Shown one piece after another: positions 25,792 through 27,960 of a stretch of 27,960 bases of DNA (its first letter is position 1; each line of letters begins with the position of its first letter). Both the position numbers and the translations under genes were made by a program. The notes under the pieces are model-generated. The model was not told the DNA's origin, searched no databases, and was given only the letters and a program-made list of their open reading frames with translations. This DNA comes from a bacterium. Lineage in GTDB: Bacteria > Patescibacteriota > Patescibacteriia > Patescibacteriales > JAKAJF01. The stretch lies in contig JAKAJF010000001.1 of NCBI GenBank assembly GCA_021813875.1, positions 1 through 27,960 of the forward strand, read 5' to 3'.

Positions 25792-25827
25792 AAAATAAAA
25801 GCAGGCGTGAGGCCTGCTTTTATTTTT
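25792..25827. terminator. Terminator-like hairpin between the two elements
   Basis: A 15-bp perfect stem (25792-25806 with 25812-25826) has a GTGAG loop. A/T runs outside the GC core give a usable U-tail on both strands. Confidence 0.75.
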
Positions 25828-25830
25828 GAT

Positions 25831-26016
25831 GCGGAGAGGCAGGGATTTCCGCTTCACTTTCCCCCGCATCGAGTGCGGGGTCAGTTCGTTACCCTGTGCA
25901 GCGCCAAGCCCTGCGCCAGCTCGGGCTTGAGCGACGCTCGCCTGTGTTTCTCGCCGGCAGAAACGGCCCGAAACTTGTCTCGCTTCTGCCCGTTCGAATC
26001 CCTTTCCACTTTTCGC
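25831..26016. repeat. Structured element, copy 2 of a tandem pair
   Basis: The first 22 nt (25831-25852) are identical to copy 1. The end (25978-26002) matches copy 1 over 25 nt with two differences and again finishes with GTTCGAATCCC. The ends can pair as AGGGATT/AATCCCT and GCGGAGAG/CTTTTCGC with G-U pairs. The centre is unrelated in sequence but also hairpin-rich: CCCCGCA/TGCGGGG (25862-25880), AAGCCC/GGGCTT and GTTTCT/AGAAAC. There is no credible coding. Confidence 0.7.
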
Positions 26017-26066
26017 AAAATAAAATTCCCCCAAGAATGGGGGAATTTTATTCTTGCGGAGAGTGG
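26006..26066. terminator. Very long hairpin abutting the 3' end of the minus-strand gene
   Basis: About 27 bp with one bulge: 26006-26032 pairs with 26039-26066 around an AAGAAT loop. The GC core is CCCCC/GGGGG, flanked by AT runs. In plus-strand RNA the outer part (CCACUUUUCGC with GCGGAGAGUGG) pairs fully through two G-U pairs. The right arm ends at 26066, one base before the stop codon of the gene on the other strand. It can serve as terminator for both directions. Confidence 0.75.
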
Positions 26067-26585
26067 TCAACGGTATCCGAACTGCTTAGTAGTCTTTATT
26101 GCTGTAACATTTTCTTTCAAGGCCAGTTCCGCGATAGAATCTACATGGCCATAACCACAAATCAGAAGAGTTGTCTTATCTCCCTTTTCTTTAATTTTAT
26201 TCAGCCAAAATTTCTCTCTTTTTATATCTGATTCTTTAGCGATTTTATTAATTTCGATTTCTTGTTCGGTTGTTAATGGAAAAGAAAAGCCTAAATTTCT
26301 TGCAATATCTTCTCGTTGTTGAAGCCCTAATTTATTTCTCTCATCAAATCCAGGGTCGCAAAGCAAATATTCTATTCTAAAAGTGGAAATAATTTTTCTT
26401 GCATGAGTATTATTTATCTCCCAGTGGCACAAAGCATCTTCACTAATTTCTTCGGCAACTAATTGAATTTTCTTCTCTTGAATGATTTTTTTTAGATAGC
26501 TTAAATACTTATCAACTTCAACCAGATCATTATCTTTATGTGGGAATTGAACTTTAAAATGAGCAACCCCTAAAATATATATCAT
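26067..26585 (-). CDS. Possible TraB/GumN/TIKI-superfamily protein, hypothetical
   Basis: 172 residues. Three motifs in the right order suggest the TIKI/TraB/GumN superfamily: GVAHFK (6-11, H9), LVAEEIS (42-48, E45/E46) and LICGYGHVDSI (141-151, H147), with a preceding REKFWLNKI helix (123-131) like the RN-x2-M motif of that group. Members are metal-dependent or haem-binding, and several are peptidases. Activity here is inferred. There is no signal peptide, so it is probably cytoplasmic. The ATG directly follows the stop of 26586-27152 (TAAATG), so the pair is cotranscribed. Base composition is clearly AT-richer than the rest of the window. Confidence 0.55.
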   Translation of the reverse strand: MIYILGVAHFKVQFPHKDNDLVEVDKYLSYLKKIIQEKKIQLVAEEISEDALCHWEINNTHARKIISTFRIEYLLCDPGFDERNKLGLQQREDIARNLGFSFPLTTEQEIEINKIAKESDIKREKFWLNKIKEKGDKTTLLICGYGHVDSIAELALKENVTAIKTTKQFGYR

Positions 26586-27152
26586 TTATTTCTTATTTTG
26601 TGTTGCCCATCTATCAACTATCTTTTTCATCCATTCTAATAGCCCTACGTGGAGTCTGTTCAATATAGGCAAAAGTTCTCCTATTTGATTAGAAAATTCT
26701 TCACTACCGCACACCTCTTGTTCGGCCACAAATGCAACATATGCATCGAGTGGATCTATCTTAATTTTATAAAAATCCTCAAGTGAAGATAGAAATGTAT
26801 CTTCATCCTTAAGACGATCTCGTTCATAAAGATCATTAGTTAGTGCAAAAAAATTTTTTGCTCTTTCAGGCAAGAATGACAGGCTTTTAAGCAAAATATT
26901 TTCGCCAAAAAGCTGGCCTATTATTTGGCCCTCAGGAGTGAAACTAAGATAAAAAAGATGAGCTCCAATAAGACAATGTATAAGCTCTGACCTTGCTTCA
27001 TCGTTCTTCAAAATATCCGACCATCCTGTTTTAACCTCTGCCTGTAATTCACCCACTAGCTCCGCAGAACGAATGGCTGCCCATATAGGAAATTCACTAA
27101 GAAAAATATCCTCGTCCTTGTCGGTTGGTTTTGTTTTTGAAAACCACGTCAT
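26586..27152 (-). CDS. Hypothetical soluble protein, partner of the TraB-like gene
   Basis: 188 residues, mostly helical and acidic, with no membrane segment or signal peptide. Noticeable features are an aromatic N-terminus (TWFSKTKP), a helical region HCLIGAHLFYLSFTPEGQIIGQLFG (about 59-83) and a C-terminal amphipathic helix (HVGLLEWMKKIVDRWATQ). No family is recognised. It is the first gene of a two-gene unit and shares its AT-rich composition, unlike the GC-rich core genes, which suggests acquisition. No clear promoter with a proper -35 was found, although several TATAAT-like sequences lie just upstream. Confidence 0.6.
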   Translation of the reverse strand: MTWFSKTKPTDKDEDIFLSEFPIWAAIRSAELVGELQAEVKTGWSDILKNDEARSELIHCLIGAHLFYLSFTPEGQIIGQLFGENILLKSLSFLPERAKNFFALTNDLYERDRLKDEDTFLSSLEDFYKIKIDPLDAYVAFVAEQEVCGSEEFSNQIGELLPILNRLHVGLLEWMKKIVDRWATQNKK

Positions 27153-27220
27153 AAGTGTATTTTAAATTATAATTATAACGTATAATAAAATTAGCAAAAA
27201 ATCAAGATAAGTTACCCACT

Positions 27221-27249
27221 TTGACGCCCCTCCGCACTTTTGCTACACT
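27221..27249 (+). promoter_or_regulatory. Sigma70-type promoter for the second small-RNA candidate
   Basis: TTGACG (27221-27226), a 17-nt spacer and TGC-TACACT (-10 at 27244-27249), an extended form. The predicted start is near 27256. Confidence 0.65.
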
Positions 27250-27255
27250 AATAAT

Positions 27256-27361
27256 GTTTCCGTGAATAAAATATTACAAGCAGACGGAATCAGATCAACG
27301 AAGCTCGCGTCTAGGGATATTAACTATCGCGCCCTTAATTCAAGGGGGCGTTTTGTGTTTT
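27256..27361 (+). ncRNA. Candidate small RNA or leaderless small ORF (about 105 nt)
   Basis: It lies between a good promoter (27221-27249) and a terminator hairpin (27330-27361). Inside, GACGG (27284-27288) and several GCG-rich stretches could pair, but no family is recognised. The alternative is a GTG at 27262 opening a 39-residue basic ORF to 27381. It has no Shine-Dalgarno and would run through the terminator, so the RNA reading is preferred. Confidence 0.45.
27330..27361 (+). terminator. Terminator of the second small-RNA candidate
   Basis: CGCCC (27330-27334) pairs with GGGCG (27346-27350), extendable inward by two T-G pairs, followed by TTTTGTGTTTT. Confidence 0.6.
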
Positions 27362-27501
27362 ATGGCCCTGTTGCCTTTTAAAAATTTTCAATTTGGGGGT
27401 AAATAATTGCGATTCTTTGGATTCCGATTGCGTAGAAAATACAACACTGCAAGAGAAATTCTATATGCTCGAACTGCACAAAGCACCTTTAAATACAAAA
27501 C

Positions 27502-27525
27502 AAAACGAGGCTTTGGCCTCGCTTT
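27502..27525 (-). terminator. Terminator-like hairpin reading minus
   Basis: CGAGGC/GCCTCG (27506-27511 with 27516-27521) has a 4-nt loop, extended on the minus strand by a G-U pair and A/T pairs, followed by TTTTGTTTTG. It could end transcripts from the minus-strand gene at 27708-27926. Confidence 0.55.
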
Positions 27526-27540
27526 GTCGCGAACTGCGGT

Positions 27541-27573
27541 GGCGATGTCCGGAAGTTTGAACCGGTATTCGCC
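27541..27573. repeat. Symmetrical hairpin with tRNA T-arm-like loop
   Basis: GGCGA/TCGCC (27541-27545 with 27569-27573), a 3 x 3 internal loop, then CCGG/CCGG (27549-27552 with 27562-27565) closing AAGTTTGAA. On the minus strand the loop reads TTCAAACTT and the 3' side continues with ACC, giving the outline of a tRNA acceptor/T-arm minihelix. Function is unknown. Confidence 0.45.
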
Positions 27574-27707
27574 TTAAAGGCCTTATCTTATGGCCGTATT
27601 GATAAAATTATACGCCGTTTGAGGTTATTTTACAAGGAAAATCCAGCCTCTTTTGAGGTTCCTGTCTTTGCTCAAAAGGTCTACTAATTGATATTTGCTT
27701 AATTTAG

Positions 27708-27926
27708 CTAAAATTGGTCACCTTTTGTGTCAGATTCCTCAATCAACTTACTTTCCTTGAGGTATCGGCTCACTGCATACCAAGCCGAGTTTATAAGCGG
27801 TATCAACAGTGTCCATCGTGGATCATGCTCTACATAAGCCAAAACGATCGGCAGGATTGATGAGACTCCGGAGTATAGGAAAACGATAGATAGGTGTTTT
27901 AATGCTTCTTTTTGTGGTGTTGTCAT
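27708..27926 (-). CDS. Small two-helix membrane protein, hypothetical
   Basis: 72 residues. A first hydrophobic segment (LSIVFLYSGVSSILPIVLAYV, about 12-32), a short loop with charged residues (EHDPRW) and a second segment (TLLIPLINSAWYAVSRYL, about 39-56) are followed by an acidic tail. Size and layout are compatible with a holin-like or small stress membrane protein, but no motif proves it. The ATG at 27926 has no obvious Shine-Dalgarno, and the promoter would lie near the window edge. It is AT-rich, like the neighbouring accessory genes. Confidence 0.6.
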   Translation of the reverse strand: MTTPQKEALKHLSIVFLYSGVSSILPIVLAYVEHDPRWTLLIPLINSAWYAVSRYLKESKLIEESDTKGDQF

Positions 27927-27960
27927 AGGTTAATAAATTATTTTCTTTCAATAAAAAGTT

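Larger units (their letters stand above)
27153..27707. other. Largely non-coding 555-nt stretch
   Basis: No convincing protein gene was found. It holds AT-rich upstream sequence of the minus-strand pair (27153-27220), a promoter plus terminator unit reading plus (27221-27361), a minus-strand terminator-like hairpin (27502-27525), a symmetrical hairpin (27541-27573) and AT-rich sequence with short inverted repeats of TTTTGAG/CTCAAAA near 27650-27680. Unsupported short ORFs include one of 56 codons from TTG near 27410, lacking a ribosome site. Confidence 0.6.

Noticed and set aside
25617..26016. tRNA genes suggested by GTTCGAATCCC and GCGGAGAGGCAGGGATT
   Set aside because: No anticodon arm, D-arm or 7-bp acceptor stem can be built around them on either strand, and the T-stem halves do not pair properly next to the TTCGAAT loop.
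25444..26231. Several ORFs of 90-180 codons on both strands across the tandem elements
   Set aside because: They cross terminator hairpins, overlap each other on both strands, lack ribosome sites and have low-complexity Arg/Ser/Ala-rich products typical of chance frames in GC-rich structured DNA.
27541..27573. SRP RNA domain IV (contains GTCCGGAAG)
   Set aside because: The conserved asymmetric loop and the GGAA tetraloop closed by C-G are absent, and there is no flanking long helix.
27407..27577. 56-codon ORF starting at TTG on the plus strand
   Set aside because: It has no ribosome site, runs through the 27502-27525 hairpin and the 27541-27573 hairpin, and resembles a chance frame.
27615..27690. 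CRISPR-like repeats (TTTGAGGTT occurring twice)
   Set aside because: The two occurrences are only 9 nt long, irregularly placed, with no third copy, no regular spacers and no cas genes in the window.

Overview
The window looks like a chromosomal segment from a Candidate Phyla Radiation (Patescibacteria, Parcubacteria-like) bacterium. This rests on gene content and style, not on a database match. The genes are compact and often touch or overlap (ATGA and TAAATG junctions). There are many small conserved-looking proteins of unknown role, a translin-family protein otherwise typical of archaea and eukaryotes, and CapA/DedA/DUF2127/RmuC/M16 genes mixed with housekeeping genes. TGA is used as a stop, so the code is standard. 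Several promoters match the sigma70 consensus (TTG-17-TATAAT), and several starts have very short leaders.

Layout. 1-3.2 kb: 3' part of a PilB/GspE ATPase, a translin/TRAX-like protein and a CapA-like phosphoesterase. 3.2-4.7 kb: a 42-residue membrane ORF on the minus strand, then a YfcE-type phosphoesterase and an inositol-monophosphatase-family enzyme. 4.7-7.6 kb: uvrA on the minus strand, sharing a bidirectional terminator with the phosphatase. 7.7-12.3 kb: DedA, DUF2127, RmuC, a nucleotidyltransferase-like protein and an O-antigen-ligase-like membrane protein. 12.3-14.4 kb: an M16 peptidase with a possible PD-(D/E)XK-like partner. 14.4-14.6 kb: a minus-strand promoter and Shine-Dalgarno leading into a small basic ORF antisense to that partner. 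14.6-17.7 kb: a UvrD-type helicase fused to a RecB/AddB-type Fe-S nuclease. 17.8-23.5 kb: two small proteins, pheS, a deoxyribosyltransferase-like gene, a NIF3-family gene, pheT and a small membrane protein, probably one transcription unit. 23.6-25.3 kb (minus): DUF378, a secreted protein, a candidate structured small RNA and an ACT-domain protein.

From about 25.4 kb the sequence changes character. There is a small acidic ORF with a strong Shine-Dalgarno. Two tandem structured elements (25617-25784 and 25831-26016) follow, with nearly identical ends and unrelated hairpin-rich centres, separated by strong hairpins. Next come an AT-rich two-gene unit on the minus strand, a roughly 550-nt largely non-coding stretch with a well-formed promoter and terminator (second small-RNA candidate), and a small two-helix membrane protein. 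This end reads as accessory DNA.

Working together: UvrA, the helicase-nuclease and RmuC are DNA-repair functions. The nucleotidyltransferase-like and O-antigen-ligase-like genes suggest surface glycan or glycoprotein work. PheS and PheT form phenylalanyl-tRNA synthetase, although their genes are split by two others. The most novel signals are the tandem elements near 25.6-26.0 kb, the two promoter-to-terminator small-RNA candidates, the small antisense gene near 14.5 kb and the bacterial translin-like protein.
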